From contig JADYZZ010000088.1 in assembly GCA_020852865.1 (NCBI GenBank), forward strand, positions 1 to 52,203: DNA of 52,203 nt. Reading direction: 5' to 3'. The first letter of the stretch is position 1. Every line of letters begins with the position of its first letter. The notes under the pieces are model-generated. The model was not told where the DNA came from, made no database searches, and saw only the letters and a program-made list of their open reading frames with translations. Below, piece after piece: positions 1 to 10,888 of this stretch. The position numbers were made by a program, and so were the translations under genes. The DNA comes from Rubrivivax sp. GTDB lineage: Bacteria > Pseudomonadota > Gammaproteobacteria > Burkholderiales > Burkholderiaceae_C.

Positions 1-700
1 AGTAGTACATCATCCCGAGGAAGCCCGCGGTGAGGAAGAAGCCCACCGCGTTGTGGCCGTACCACCACTGCACCATCGCGTCCTGCACCCCGGCGTAGGC
101 GGAGTACGACTTCATCGGCCACAGCGACACCGGCGTCGCCGCGCTGTTGACGATGTGCAGCAGCGCGATGGCGATGATGAAGGCGCCGAAGAACCAGTTG
201 GCCACGTAGATGTGGCGCACCTTGCGCTGGCCGATGGTGCCGAAGAACACGATCGCGTAGCTCACCCAGACGATGGCGATCAGGATGTCGATCGGCCACT
301 CGAGCTCGGCGTATTCCTTGGCCTGGGTCATGCCCAGCGGCAGGGTGATCGCGGCGGCGACGATGACGATCTGCCAGCCGACGAAGGTGAACAGCGCCAG
401 TCCGGGCGCGAACAGCCGCGTCTGGCAGGTGCGCTGCACGACGTGGTAGCTGGTGGCGAAGAGCGCGCAGCCGCCGAAGGCGAAGATCACGGCGTTGGTG
501 TGCAGCGGGCGCAGGCGCCCGTAGCTGAGGAACGGAATGCCCAGGTTCAGCTCGGGCCAGGCCAGCTGCGCCGCGATGATCACGCCGACCAGCATGCCGA
601 CGACTCCCCACAGCACGGCGGCCAGCGCGAACAGGCGCACCACCGTGTCGCTGTAGGTCCCCTCCGGCTGGGCTGATGCACTGCGGTGTTCCAGGGCCAT
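1..700 (-). CDS. ccoN: cbb3-type cytochrome c oxidase subunit I (N-terminal part)
   Basis: Catalytic haem-copper subunit of the high-affinity cbb3 terminal oxidase in the inner membrane. About 233 N-terminal residues are present and the rest lies beyond the window start. Several hydrophobic segments are visible. RPLHTNA (His67) fits the low-spin haem ligand near the first helices, and [11 protein letters not shown] near residue 217 is the conserved CuB-ligand segment. The ATG is preceded by GAGGAG at good spacing. It follows ccoI and ccoS on the same strand, the usual order in Burkholderiales, so it is probably the first structural gene of the oxidase operon. Identity is firm; completeness cannot be judged. 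Confidence 0.95.
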   Translation of the reverse strand, partial: MALEHRSASAQPEGTYSDTVVRLFALAAVLWGVVGMLVGVIIAAQLAWPELNLGIPFLSYGRLRPLHTNAVIFAFGGCALFATSYHVVQRTCQTRLFAPGLALFTFVGWQIVIVAAAITLPLGMTQAKEYAELEWPIDILIAIVWVSYAIVFFGTIGQRKVRHIYVANWFFGAFIIAIALLHIVNSAATPVSLWPMKSYSAYAGVQDAMVQWWYGHNAVGFFLTAGFLGMMYY

Positions 701-769
701 CGGCTTGCTCCTCGCGAATGATTCTCTCTACGAAAGCGGCGCATTCTTCCGCTGCCGCTGACGCCACGC

Positions 770-783
770 TTGCGTGCGCTCAA
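770..783. promoter_or_regulatory. Weak FNR/Anr-like half-palindrome upstream of ccoN
   Basis: TTGCGTGCGCTCAA keeps the outer TTG-N8-CAA of the FNR box (7 of 10 consensus positions) and sits about 77 bp upstream of the ccoN start, overlapping the end of ccoS. cbb3 operons are commonly FNR/Anr controlled. The inner bases do not match, so this is only a candidate. Confidence 0.22.
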
Positions 784-929
784 TTTCCCCGGGCGTCGTC
801 GTGCAGGATGCGTTCGCCCTCCTGCTCCAGATCCTCGAACTGTCCGCGATGCAGCGCCCAGCCGAAGATGGCCACGATGACGAGCACGAGCACCGCCGAC
901 AGTGGGATCAGCAGGTAGAGGATCTCCAT
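780..929 (-). CDS. ccoS: cbb3-type cytochrome oxidase assembly protein CcoS
   Basis: A 49-residue single-pass membrane protein required for cofactor insertion during cbb3 oxidase maturation. It opens with MEILYLLIPLSAVLVLVIV, the membrane helix, followed by FGWALHRGQFEDLE; the aromatic-W...GQF/Y-DDLE pattern is diagnostic of CcoS. The tail is short and acidic. It lies 23 bp downstream of ccoI and 79 bp upstream of ccoN on the same strand, as expected for an assembly gene in the cco cluster. Confidence 0.93.
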   Translation of the reverse strand: MEILYLLIPLSAVLVLVIVAIFGWALHRGQFEDLEQEGERILHDDARGN

Positions 930-952
930 CGACCGGTCGGCGCTCCCGCCCT

Positions 953-3283
953 TCAGTGCCCGGCACCGGCAGTGGCCGGCAGCGAAGCTGCCCGCATCGC
1001 GTTGAGCACCACCCACAGCGAACTGCCGGCCATGCCCAGTCCGGCGGCCAGCGGCGGCATCCAGCCGACGAGCGCAAGCGGAACGAAGACGGCATTGTAG
1101 AGGGCCGCCCAAGCCAGGTTCTGACGCACGATGCGCAGAGCGCGCAGCGCGCCGGCGCGCGCGCCGGCGAGCGCGTCGAGCCGGCCGGACACGATCACCG
1201 CGTCGGCCTGGGCGCGCGCGACGAGCGCGCCCTGCCCCATCGCCACGGAAACATCGGCACGCGCGAGCACCGGTGCGTCGTTCACACCGTCGCCGATCAT
1301 CGCCACGCGCCTGCCGGCGCGTTGCGCCGCCGTCAGCGCCTCGAGCTTGGTCGCAGGGGTGGCCTCGGCGACGACTTCGTCGATACCCAGGCGTGCGGCC
1401 AGTTCGTCGGCGCGCTTGCGCTCGTCGCCCGTCAGCAGCGTCACGCGCAGCCCCGCCGCGCGCAGCGCGCGCACGGTCTCGGCCGCGCCTTCGCGCAGGC
1501 CTTCTTGCAGCGTGAAGCCTGCGAGTGCATGCCCGTCGACGCCGAGCACGACGCGCGCGTCGCCGGGCGCCCCCGCACCGGCCCAGGCCGGCGCGCCGAG
1601 CCGCCACGCGCGTCCCTGGGCGTCGCGGCAGGAAAGCCCCCTGCCCGGCAGTTCCCGAACCGCCGGTGCGGACACCCCGCTCGGCGGCAGCAGCGCCGGC
1701 GCGGCAGCGGATGGCCCGCCAGGCTGCTCGGCGGCGGCGTGCACGATCGCGCGCGACGCCGGATGCGTCGACCATGCCGCCAGGACCGCGGCCGCGGCCA
1801 GCGCCTCGCGCGGCTCGAGGCGCAGCGGCGCGTCGGCCACGCTGTGGATCGCGCCGACACGCAGGCGGTCGACGGTGAGCGTTCCGGTCTTGTCGAAGAA
1901 CACCTGGTCGACCTGCGCCAGCGCTTCGATCGCATCGAGCCGCCGCACCAGCACGCCGTGTCCCGCCCAGCCGCGCGCGGCTGCGACGAGGGTGGCCGGC
2001 GCGGCCAGCGACAGCGCACAGGGGCAGGTGACGATCAGGACCGACACCGCCACGCGCACCGCCTGTGCCGCGTCGATGAAGCTCCACACCACGGCGGCGG
2101 CCCCGGCCAGCACGATCACGATCGCGAGGAAGGGCGCGGCCCAGCGGTCGGCGGCGCGCGCCAGCGCCGGCCGCTGCGTCGCCGCGCTGCGCATCATCGA
2201 GACGATGGCCTCGAAGCGCGTGTCGGCGCCGACGCGCTCGACGCGCATGAGCACCGGCGCCTCGAGGTTCAGGCTGCCGGCGACGAGCTCGGCACCCGCG
2301 CCCTTGGCCCGCGGGGCCGACTCACCGCTCAGCAGCGACTCGTCGACGCGCGTGCAGCCCTCGAGCAGCGTGCCGTCGGCCGGGAAGGCCTCACCGGCCG
2401 GCACGCGCACGCGGTCTCCGGGCACCAGACGGTGCACCGCCAGCGCTTCGGTGCTGCCGTCGGCGCCGACCCGCCAGGCGGTCTGCGGCAGCCGCGCCAG
2501 GCTCGCCTCGAGCGCCTCGGCGGCGCGGTGGCGCGCGCGCATTTCGACATAACGCGCGCCGAGCAAGACGGCGACGAACATCGTCAGCGAGTCGAAGTAC
2601 ACCTCGTGCCCGAACGGGCCGTCCGGTGCGAAGGTCGCGCCGGTTCCGGCGACGAAGGTGATGGCCACGCCCAGCGCCACCGGCAGGTCCATGCCGATGC
2701 GGCGCATCTTCGCCGCGCGCCAGGCGCCGGCGAAGAAGGGCCCGGCCGAGAAGGCCAGCACCGGCAGCGTGAGCAGCCAGCTGCCCCAGTTCAGCAGTTG
2801 CCGCAGGTCGGGCGCAAATTCACCGGCGCGCGCGACGTAGCCGGGCGTGGCCAGCATCATCACCTGCATCGCGCAGAAGGCGGCCACGAACAGGCGCCAC
2901 AGCGCCTGACGGGCCTCGGCGCGCCTGAGTGCGCGCGCCGGCGCGGCGGCGTCGGGCACGGCCTCGTAGCCGGCGTCGCGCACCGCTGCGATGAGCGCCG
3001 AGGCCTGCGTGCGCTGCGGATCCCAGCGCACGCTGGCGCGCTGCACCGCGGCCGACACGCTGGCGCCACGCACGCCGGGCACGGCGACCAGCGCCTGCTC
3101 GATGATGCCGGCGCAGGCGGCACAATGCAGGCCGCCGAGCTGCAGCGAGGACTCCGCCAGCCGCTCGCCCTGCGCGCCCTGCACCCAGCGCGTGAAGCGC
3201 GCCTGCTCGACGGGGTCGTCGACGGCGGCCAGCGCCTCGGCGGGCGTCGTGGCGGCGGCAGTTGCGATCGCGGCGGCTGTCAT
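953..3283 (-). CDS. ccoI: Copper-translocating P1B-type ATPase CcoI/FixI
   Basis: A 776-residue heavy-metal P-type ATPase of the inner membrane, predicted to export Cu(I) for the CuB centre of cbb3 oxidase. Order: N-terminal HMA domain with GGLHCAACAG (Cys54, Cys57); first helices; actuator loop LLSGESAPRAKG; CPC metal site VTCPCALSLA near residue 417; phosphorylation motif DKTGTL near 463; WSTHPAS (HP motif); TGDE near 618; hinge GDGVNDAP near 662. Its position directly before ccoS and ccoN assigns it to oxidase biogenesis rather than general copper resistance. The start near position 3283 gives a plausible Ala-rich N-terminus. Confidence 0.95.
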   Translation of the reverse strand: MTAAAIATAAATTPAEALAAVDDPVEQARFTRWVQGAQGERLAESSLQLGGLHCAACAGIIEQALVAVPGVRGASVSAAVQRASVRWDPQRTQASALIAAVRDAGYEAVPDAAAPARALRRAEARQALWRLFVAAFCAMQVMMLATPGYVARAGEFAPDLRQLLNWGSWLLTLPVLAFSAGPFFAGAWRAAKMRRIGMDLPVALGVAITFVAGTGATFAPDGPFGHEVYFDSLTMFVAVLLGARYVEMRARHRAAEALEASLARLPQTAWRVGADGSTEALAVHRLVPGDRVRVPAGEAFPADGTLLEGCTRVDESLLSGESAPRAKGAGAELVAGSLNLEAPVLMRVERVGADTRFEAIVSMMRSAATQRPALARAADRWAAPFLAIVIVLAGAAAVVWSFIDAAQAVRVAVSVLIVTCPCALSLAAPATLVAAARGWAGHGVLVRRLDAIEALAQVDQVFFDKTGTLTVDRLRVGAIHSVADAPLRLEPREALAAAAVLAAWSTHPASRAIVHAAAEQPGGPSAAAPALLPPSGVSAPAVRELPGRGLSCRDAQGRAWRLGAPAWAGAGAPGDARVVLGVDGHALAGFTLQEGLREGAAETVRALRAAGLRVTLLTGDERKRADELAARLGIDEVVAEATPATKLEALTAAQRAGRRVAMIGDGVNDAPVLARADVSVAMGQGALVARAQADAVIVSGRLDALAGARAGALRALRIVRQNLAWAALYNAVFVPLALVGWMPPLAAGLGMAGSSLWVVLNAMRAASLPATAGAGH

Positions 3284-3337
3284 CGGCGTCGTCGCGGCGG
3301 CCGTTGCAGCTGCGGCCCGCCCGGTAATCTACAGACC

Positions 3338-3823
3338 ATGTTCCGCTCCCGCACCCGATCGCACCAACCCCGCGGCACGCGCTCCCGCTGTGCCGCGCTG
3401 CTGCTCGCTGCCGGCACGGCGGCCGCAGCGGCGCAGAGCGGGCCTCAGCCGCGCCTGCCCGGCGTCGACATCATCGCCGGCATGCACGTCATCAAGGCCG
3501 AAGTGGCGCGCACGCCCGAGCAGCAGGCCACCGGCATGATGTTCCGTCGCGACATGCCCGGCAACGAAGGCATGCTGTTCGTCAACGACGAGGCCGGCGT
3601 GCGCTGCTTCTGGATGAAGAACACGCTGGTGCCGATCACCATCGCCTTCATCGCCGACGACGGCACCATCGTCAACCTGGCCGACATGGCGCCGCAATCG
3701 GAGCAGTCGCACTGCTCGGCGCAGCCGGTGCGCCTGGCCCTCGAGATGAAGCAGGGCTGGTTCGCCCGGCGCGGCATCGCCGCCGGTTTCAGGCTGCGCG
3801 GCGCGCCGTTCGGCAATCGATGA
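3338..3823 (+). CDS. Secreted DUF192 family protein
   Basis: A 161-residue protein of unknown function. The N-terminus has a basic stretch and a hydrophobic Ala/Leu core (about residues 17-35), fitting a signal peptide and a periplasmic location. The DUF192 fold follows: ARTPEQQATGMMFR, then GMLFV, FWMKNT and the VPITIAFIADDG segment. FWMKNT is the family hallmark. Divergent from ccoI with a 54-bp gap and convergent with sodB across a hairpin. The ATG at 3338 gives a proper signal peptide; the much longer open frame upstream is antisense to ccoI and is not coding. Confidence 0.88.
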   Translation: MFRSRTRSHQPRGTRSRCAALLLAAGTAAAAAQSGPQPRLPGVDIIAGMHVIKAEVARTPEQQATGMMFRRDMPGNEGMLFVNDEAGVRCFWMKNTLVPITIAFIADDGTIVNLADMAPQSEQSHCSAQPVRLALEMKQGWFARRGIAAGFRLRGAPFGNR

Positions 3824-3844
3824 CGGCGCCGCAAGCCGGCGCCG
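3824..3844. terminator. Hairpin between convergent DUF192 gene and sodB
   Basis: CGGCGCCG, loop CAAGC, CGGCGCCG: a perfect 8-bp stem placed between two convergent stop codons. There is no T-run, so it is a candidate bidirectional terminator only. Confidence 0.4.
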
Positions 3845-3851
3845 CCGGCAT

Positions 3852-4433
3852 TCAGGCGAAGTTCTTCGCCGCGAAGTCCCAGTTCGCCAGCTTGTCGAGG
3901 AAGGTCTCGACGAACTTCTGGCGCAGGTTGCGGTAGTCGATGTAGTAGGCGTGCTCCCAAACGTCGACCGTCAGCAGCGCCTTGTCGGCGGTGGTGAGCG
4001 GCGTGCCGGCCGCGCCCGTGTTGACGATGTCGAGCGCGCCGTCGGGCTTCTTCACGAGCCAGGTCCAGCCCGAACCGAAGTTGCCCACGGCGCTCTTGAC
4101 GAAGGCCTCGCGGAAGGCAGCGTAGCTGCCCCACTTCGCGCCGATGGCCGCGGCCAGCGCTCCCGCGGGCTCGCCGCCGCCGGCCGGCTTCATGCAGTTC
4201 CAGAAGAAGCTGTGGTTCCAGATCTGCGCGGCGTTGTTGTAGATGCCGCCCGAGGACTTGCGGACGATCTCTTCGAGCGCGAGGTGCTCGAACTCGGTGC
4301 CCTTTTGCAGGTTGTTCAGGTTCACCACGTAGGCGTTGTGATGCTTGCCGTGGTGGTACTCGAGCGTCTCGCGGCTGTAGTGCGGGGCGAGCGCGTCGAT
4401 GGCGTAGGGCAGCGGCGGCAGCGTGTGTTCCAT
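3852..4433 (-). CDS. sodB: Iron superoxide dismutase
   Basis: A 193-residue Fe/Mn-family superoxide dismutase, normally a cytosolic dimer converting superoxide to peroxide and oxygen. Metal ligands are visible: His27 in EYHHGKHH, His74 in WNHSFFWN, and Asp157 and His161 in [22 protein letters not shown] and FGSGWTWLV favour the iron-type enzyme. The length is normal. The start ATG has a GAGAGGAA ribosome site. Monocistronic; convergent with the DUF192 gene and followed upstream by xseA on the same strand. Confidence 0.96.
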   Translation of the reverse strand: MEHTLPPLPYAIDALAPHYSRETLEYHHGKHHNAYVVNLNNLQKGTEFEHLALEEIVRKSSGGIYNNAAQIWNHSFFWNCMKPAGGGEPAGALAAAIGAKWGSYAAFREAFVKSAVGNFGSGWTWLVKKPDGALDIVNTGAAGTPLTTADKALLTVDVWEHAYYIDYRNLRQKFVETFLDKLANWDFAAKNFA

Positions 4434-4485
4434 GGCATTCCTCTCGGTCGTGGGGTTCTCGAAGGCGGCGCATTGTAGGCAGCGG

Positions 4486-5793
4486 CTAGCGCCGATGCGG
4501 CGGCAGGGGCAGCACCTCGAGCACCTGGGCGCGCGCCTGGCCGTCGGCCCACACGGCGCGCACTTCGCGCCCGGGCGCAAGCGCGGCGGCGCCCGGCACC
4601 GGCCGGCCGTCCTCGCCCTCGACCCAGGCATAGCCGCGCGCGAGCACGCGCGCCGGATCCTCGGCCTCGAGCCGCGCGGCCAGCGCCTGCAGCGCGGCGC
4701 GTCGGCGCTGCAGCGTCGCGTCGACCGCATGCGCGAGGCGCAGGGCACGCAGCGCCAGCACCTGACTGCGTGCGGCCAGCGCCGGGGTGAGCGCACGCGC
4801 CAGGCGCTGCGCGATGGCGTGCAGCCGTTCGCGCTGTGCGAGCAGCGCGCGTGCCGGCCGGCCCAGGCGCAGCGCGAGCGTGTCCAGGCGCTGCGCGCGC
4901 TGGGCGATCGCGCGCTGGACGCCGTGCGCGATCGCCGCTTCGCGCGCGACCAGCAGCGCGAGGAGCTCGGCCGTCGATGGCGCCGCCAGCTCGGCCGCCG
5001 CGGTGGGCGTGGGCGCACGCAGGTCGGCCGCCAGGTCGGCCAGCGTCACGTCGGTCTCGTGGCCGACGCCGCACACCACCGGCAGCGGCGAGGCGACGAT
5101 GGCGCGCACGACGCGCTCGTCGTTGAAGGCCCAGAGGTCCTCGAGCGAGCCGCCGCCGCGCACCAGCAGCAGCGCATCGACCTCACGCCGCGCGCCGGCG
5201 CCTTGCAGCGCGGCCACGATGGACGGCGGCGCCTCGGCGCCCTGCACCGGCGTCGGATACACCACCAGGCGCAGATGCGGCGCGCGCCGCGCCAGCGCCG
5301 CGAGCACATCGTGCAGCGCCGCGGCCGCCGGCGAGGTGACGATGCCCAGCGCTGCCGGCCAGCGCGGCAGCGGCCGCTTGCGGGCGGACTCGAACAGGCC
5401 CTGCGCCTCGAGGCGCGCGCGCAGACGCAGGAACTCCTCGTACAGCGTGCCGGCACCCACGCGCTGCATGGACTCGACGACGAGCTGCAGCTCGCCGCGT
5501 GCCTCGTACACCTCGAGGCGCCCGCGCAGCTCGACCTTCTGGCCGTCGGCCGGAGCGAAGTCCAGCAGCGCGGCGGCGCGGCGAAACAGCGCGCAGCGCA
5601 GAAGCGCGGCGGCCCCGCCTTCGTCTCTGAGCGCGAAGTAGCAATGCCCGCTCGCCGCGCGCGTGAAGCCCGACAACTCGCCGCGCACCGCCAGTGCACC
5701 GAAGCGCGCCGCGAGCACATCGGCAGCGGCCAGCAGCAGCGCCGAAACGCCCCAGGGCTGGCGCGGCGCGAGACCACTGCGCGGCGCGTTCAC
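4486..5793 (-). CDS. xseA: Exodeoxyribonuclease VII large subunit
   Basis: Large subunit of exonuclease VII, which degrades single-stranded DNA with XseB. The N-terminal OB fold is visible ([25 protein letters not shown]), then the catalytic region with [31 protein letters not shown] and [16 protein letters not shown], then a long Arg/Ala-rich helical region. I chose the GTG at 5793 (protein begins VNAPRSG, 435 aa) because the conserved domain begins soon after; an in-frame ATG at 5832 would add 13 residues. xseB is not in the window. Confidence 0.92.
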   Translation of the reverse strand: MNAPRSGLAPRQPWGVSALLLAAADVLAARFGALAVRGELSGFTRAASGHCYFALRDEGGAAALLRCALFRRAAALLDFAPADGQKVELRGRLEVYEARGELQLVVESMQRVGAGTLYEEFLRLRARLEAQGLFESARKRPLPRWPAALGIVTSPAAAALHDVLAALARRAPHLRLVVYPTPVQGAEAPPSIVAALQGAGARREVDALLLVRGGGSLEDLWAFNDERVVRAIVASPLPVVCGVGHETDVTLADLAADLRAPTPTAAAELAAPSTAELLALLVAREAAIAHGVQRAIAQRAQRLDTLALRLGRPARALLAQRERLHAIAQRLARALTPALAARSQVLALRALRLAHAVDATLQRRRAALQALAARLEAEDPARVLARGYAWVEGEDGRPVPGAAALAPGREVRAVWADGQARAQVLEVLPLPPHRR

Positions 5794-6115
5794 GGCACGC
5801 CTGCGTGCCGAGGCCGGGCAGGAACTCCACAACCGGGCGGTTCCAGCCCGATCATCCGCCGCGACCCCTCATGCTGTCGGGTCATCGTTGCAAGTAGTTG
5901 ATTCCGCATCGAATTCGAGTGCCTCATTCGCGGGCACTGCGCGCGGCGTCCGGCCTGGGCGCTGGATGCGGGACGCGTCCATCGACTTGCCCACAACCTT
6001 GTCCACAAGGACGCCCTCCAGCGCGGGCCGCAGGCATCGGACGCGTTCCGCGCCGTTGCCCATCGGACATAATCCCGCGCCACGCCGTGCCCCCTTGGCC
6101 GGCCCGACTCAAGCC
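5794..6115. other. Intergenic region with two DnaA-box-like 9-mers and a -10-like motif
   Basis: Divergent region between xseA and exbB with no convincing gene. It holds TTGCCCACA (5987-5995) and TTGTCCACA (5999-6007), direct repeats 12 bp apart that differ from the DnaA box TTATCCACA by two and one bases. CATAAT at 6068-6073 is a plausible -10 for exbB, with no clear -35. Confidence 0.35.
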
Positions 6116-6742
6116 TTGCTTTCGATCATACAAGCGGCCGGTTGGCCGATCTGGCCCCTGCTCCTGTGCTCCGTGATCGCGCTGGCCCTGGTCGTCGAGC
6201 GGCTGTTCCAGCTGCGCGACCGCGTGGTCGCCCCGCGTGCCCTGCTCGACGAAGTCATGGGCCTGACGCGCACCAGCCTGCCGCCGACCGACGTCGTCGC
6301 CAAGCTCGCCGACAACTCGGCACTCGGCAACGTGCTCGCCGCCGGCCTGCGTGCGGTGGGCGAGGAGCCGCGCATCGCCGAGCCGGCGCTGCGCCAGGCT
6401 TTCGAAAGCGCGGGCCGCGCGGCGGTGCACCGGCTCGAGCGCTACCTCAACACGCTGGGCACCATCGCCGCGGTGGCGCCGCTGCTGGGCCTGTTCGGCA
6501 CCGTCGTCGGCATGATCGAGATCTTCGGCTCGCAGGCACCGGGCAGCGGCAGCAACCCGCAGCTGCTGGCGCATGGCATCTCGGTGGCGCTGTACAACAC
6601 CGCGTTCGGCCTCATCATCGCGATCCCGGCGCTGATGTTCTACCGCTACTTCCGCGGCAAGGTCGACGAGTTCCAGCTCACGCTCGAGCTCGCCGCCGAG
6701 CGCATGCTGCCGCACCTTATGCGCTTCGTCGTGCGGGGTTGA
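6116..6742 (+). CDS. exbB: MotA/TolQ/ExbB family proton channel (ExbB)
   Basis: Inner-membrane proton-channel subunit that, with ExbD, energises TonB. It is a 208-residue protein with helices near residues 8-27, 118-140 and 158-180. The conserved segments are PLLGLFGTVVGMIEIF and GISVALYNTAFGLIIAIPALM. A TTG start at 6116 gives MLSIIQAAGWPIWPLL, matching the family N-terminus; a second TTG at 6095 is possible, and neither has a clear ribosome site. exbD follows after 15 bp. The two TonB-dependent receptors in this window are likely clients of this energy module. Confidence 0.92.
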   Translation: MLSIIQAAGWPIWPLLLCSVIALALVVERLFQLRDRVVAPRALLDEVMGLTRTSLPPTDVVAKLADNSALGNVLAAGLRAVGEEPRIAEPALRQAFESAGRAAVHRLERYLNTLGTIAAVAPLLGLFGTVVGMIEIFGSQAPGSGSNPQLLAHGISVALYNTAFGLIIAIPALMFYRYFRGKVDEFQLTLELAAERMLPHLMRFVVRG

Positions 6743-6757
6743 GCGCCCCGTGCAGAC

Positions 6758-7180
6758 ATGAGGTTCAGCCGCCGCAAGCCCGAGGAGCCGGAGATCAACC
6801 TGATCCCGTTCATCGACGTGCTGCTGGTGATCCTGATCTTCCTCATGCTCTCGACCACCTTCTCGCGCTTCACCGAGCTGCAGATCACGCTGCCGGCGGC
6901 CGACGCCGAGAAGATGCGCGAGCGCCGCGGCGACGTCGTCGTCGCCGTCGCCAGCGACGGCCGCTACGCGCTCAACGGCAGGCCGGTGGACGGCCGCAGC
7001 GTCGAGCGCCTCAGTGCCGAGCTGGCAGCAGCCGCAGGCGGCCGCGCCGACACGATGGTCATCGTCTCGGCCGACGCGATGGCGGCGCACCAGGCGGTTG
7101 TGAACGTGCTCGACGCGGCGCGGCGCGCCGGCCTGGCGCGCATCACCTTCGCCGCGCAGACCTCCGGCGGCGCGCGCTGA
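6758..7180 (+). CDS. exbD: Biopolymer transport protein ExbD
   Basis: A 140-residue partner of ExbB. There is a short basic cytoplasmic tail, then one membrane helix in INLIPFIDVLLVILIFLML with the conserved Asp20 that takes part in proton flow. A periplasmic ExbD/TolR domain follows (residues 45-140), with the typical VVVAVASDGRYALNG and ADTMVIVSADAMAAHQAVV segments. It sits in the exbB-exbD-lpxK order common in Burkholderiales. Confidence 0.95.
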   Translation: MRFSRRKPEEPEINLIPFIDVLLVILIFLMLSTTFSRFTELQITLPAADAEKMRERRGDVVVAVASDGRYALNGRPVDGRSVERLSAELAAAAGGRADTMVIVSADAMAAHQAVVNVLDAARRAGLARITFAAQTSGGAR

Positions 7181-7196
7181 GGCGCGCCGCGCCGGC

Positions 7197-8285
7197 ATGG
7201 GCTCATCTCCTTCGCGGCGCCGGCAGGGGCGCTGCGCCGAACGCTGGGCCGGCATGGCCTGGCAGCCGCATCCGGGCTGGCGCGCACGCCTGCTGCAGCC
7301 GCTCGCCTGGATGTACCTCGCGCTGGCCGCCGCGCACCGCGCCTGGTGGCGTCATCTGCGCCGGCCGGCACGCCTGCCGGTGCCGGTGGTCGTGGTCGGT
7401 AACCTGGTGGTCGGCGGCGCCGGCAAGACGCCGGTCGTGATCGCCCTCGTGCAGGCGCTGCGCGCAGCGGGCTGGTCGCCCGGCGTCGTCGCACGCGGCT
7501 ACGGCCGGGCGGCAGGCCGCACACCCTGCCTGGCCACGCCGGCGAGCAGCGCCGACGAGATCGGTGACGAACCGCTGTTGATTCAGCGCCGCAGCGCCGC
7601 GCCGCTGGCGGTGGGCGCGCAGCGCGCCGCGGCCGCGAGGCTGCTGCTCGCACGCCACCCGGAGGTCGACCTGATCGTCTGCGACGACGGCCTGCAGCAC
7701 CACGCGCTGGCGCACGACGCTGCCGTCGTCGTGTTCGACGACCGCGGCGCGGGCAACGGCCTGGCGCTGCCCGCCGGGCCGCTGCGCGAGCCGCTGCCGG
7801 GCACCGTGCCGCCGCCGTGGCTGGTGCTGTACACCGGGCGCCGCGGCGCCAGCACACCGCTGCCCGGAACGCATACGCCGGCCGAGGCCACGCGCGTGCT
7901 GGCGTTCGCGGCCTGGCGGCAGGGCCAGGGCGGCACCGGCGCGAGCGCGGGTGAGCCGCTCGGCGCACTCGCCGGGCGCCCGCTGCTGGCGCTGGCGGGC
8001 ATTGGCGATCCGCCGAAGTTCTTCGCCGCGCTCGCCGACGCCGGCCTGCGCTGCACGCCCTGGCCGATGCCCGATCACGCGCGCTACGAGCGTCCCCCCT
8101 GGCCCGCGGGTACGACCGATGTCGTCACGACCGAGAAGGACGCCGTCAAGCTCGCGCCGCATGCCGGCGGCGCCGCGCGCGTGTGGGTGGTGCCGCTAGA
8201 CTTGACGCTGCCGCCCGCCCTCGTCGCCGCGCTGCTGCATCGGCTGCCGGCGCGCCCCGCTCCCCCATCGCCGCCTGCCGCATGA
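7197..8285 (+). CDS. lpxK: Tetraacyldisaccharide 4'-kinase
   Basis: Phosphorylates the 4' position of the lipid A disaccharide at the inner membrane. The P-loop is in [29 protein letters not shown] carries the DDGLQH catalytic motif; GIGDPPKFF and TTEKDAVKL are further LpxK signatures. A hydrophobic N-terminal helix ([15 protein letters not shown]) anchors it. The ATG at 7197 gives 362 residues; an in-frame ATG at 7254 (MAWQPHPGW) is an equally reasonable start and brings the protein nearer the usual length. The stop overlaps the next ATG (ATGA). Confidence 0.94.
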   Translation: MGSSPSRRRQGRCAERWAGMAWQPHPGWRARLLQPLAWMYLALAAAHRAWWRHLRRPARLPVPVVVVGNLVVGGAGKTPVVIALVQALRAAGWSPGVVARGYGRAAGRTPCLATPASSADEIGDEPLLIQRRSAAPLAVGAQRAAAARLLLARHPEVDLIVCDDGLQHHALAHDAAVVVFDDRGAGNGLALPAGPLREPLPGTVPPPWLVLYTGRRGASTPLPGTHTPAEATRVLAFAAWRQGQGGTGASAGEPLGALAGRPLLALAGIGDPPKFFAALADAGLRCTPWPMPDHARYERPPWPAGTTDVVTTEKDAVKLAPHAGGAARVWVVPLDLTLPPALVAALLHRLPARPAPPSPPAA

Positions 8286-8512
8286 CGCTCGACCATCGAC
8301 TGCTCTCCCTGCTCGTCTGTCCGGTCTGCAAGGGGCCGCTCGAACTCGTGCGCGACGCCGAGGCGCGTCCGCTCGAGCTGCAGTGCCCCGCCGACCGCCT
8401 CGCCTACCCGGTGCGCGACGGCATCCCGGTGATGCTCGAGAGCGAAGCGCGCAGCCTCGCCGATGCGCCCGCAGGCGGAGCGGCAGCAGGGTCGTGGACT
8501 TCAGCGTCCTGA
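8282..8512 (+). CDS. Trm112 family small protein
   Basis: A 76-residue protein beginning [18 protein letters not shown], with a CPxC pair (Cys13, Cys16), a further Cys in [12 protein letters not shown], and DGIPVML near the end. This is the Trm112/YcaR-like fold; bacterial members routinely sit between lpxK and kdsB and are of uncertain function. It is translationally coupled to lpxK by ATGA and overlaps the start of kdsB by 19 bp. Confidence 0.9.
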   Translation: MTLDHRLLSLLVCPVCKGPLELVRDAEARPLELQCPADRLAYPVRDGIPVMLESEARSLADAPAGGAAAGSWTSAS

Positions 8513-9249
8513 TTCCGGCACGCCTGGCGTCGACGCGGCTGCCCGACAAGCCGCTGGCCGACATCGCCGGCAAGCCGATGGTCGTGCGCGTGGCCGAGCG
8601 CGCTGCCCAGAGCGGCGCCGCGCGGGTGGTCGTGGCCTGCGACGACGCGCGCATCGAGGCCGCCTGTGCCGCGCACGGCGTGGCTGCGGTGCTGACGCGG
8701 CGCGACCACGCCAGCGGCAGCGACCGCCTGGCCGAGGCCTGCGCGATGCTCGGGCTCGACGGCGAGGATCTGGTCGTCAATGTGCAGGGCGACGAGCCGC
8801 TGGTCGACCCGGCGCTGGTGCGCCGCTGCGCCGAACTGCTCGTCGAGCGCGCCGACTGCGTGATGAGCACGGCGGCGCATGCCATAACCGACGCCGCCGA
8901 GTTCGCCAACCCGAACGTCGTCAAGGTGGTGCTCGACGCCGCCGGCCGCGCGCTGTACTTCTCGCGCGCGCCGATCCCCTGCTGGCGCGACGGCTCCGGC
9001 GCGCTGCCGGCGGCGCCGCCGGCGCTGCGCCACATCGGCCTGTACGGCTACCGCGCCGCGTTTCTGCGTGCTTTCACGGCCATGCCGACCGCCGCGATCG
9101 AGACCACCGAGGCGCTCGAGCAGCTGCGCGTGCTCTGGCACGGCGAGCGCATCGCGGTCGAGCTGAGCGCCTTCGCGCCCGGGCCCGGCGTCGACACGCC
9201 CGAGGACCTCGCGCGCGTGCGTGCGCTCTTCGCCGGCGGCACGCCGTAG
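8494..9249 (+). CDS. kdsB: 3-deoxy-manno-octulosonate cytidylyltransferase
   Basis: Makes CMP-KDO, the activated sugar for the LPS inner core, in the cytosol. The GTG start at 8494 gives 251 residues: [20 protein letters not shown] is the nucleotide-binding N-terminus, followed by [28 protein letters not shown] and HIGLYGYR, all KdsB signatures. The start lies inside the 3' end of the Trm112 gene, implying coupled translation. Longer open frames upstream would run through the Trm112 gene and are not needed. Confidence 0.94.
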   Translation: MDFSVLIPARLASTRLPDKPLADIAGKPMVVRVAERAAQSGAARVVVACDDARIEAACAAHGVAAVLTRRDHASGSDRLAEACAMLGLDGEDLVVNVQGDEPLVDPALVRRCAELLVERADCVMSTAAHAITDAAEFANPNVVKVVLDAAGRALYFSRAPIPCWRDGSGALPAAPPALRHIGLYGYRAAFLRAFTAMPTAAIETTEALEQLRVLWHGERIAVELSAFAPGPGVDTPEDLARVRALFAGGTP

Positions 9250-9307
9250 CCGGGGGAGCGTGGGCGGCTGCGCTGCATGCACGTCAGCTTGCCGCAGGGT
9301 GCAAGGC

Positions 9308-10047
<740 letters not shown>

Positions 10048-10092
10048 ATCGTCCATCCACTGCGCTGCAGGCACCCCAGGAGGAATCGACAC

Positions 10093-10851
<759 letters not shown>

Positions 10852-10888
10852 GGCGCTGACGCCGCCAGAGCCGCGCGTGCGCGCCGCG

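Noticed and set aside
902..3823. 973-residue plus-strand open frame
   Set aside because: It is antisense to ccoI for most of its length with an Arg/Gly-rich composition; only the part from 3338 (DUF192) is real.
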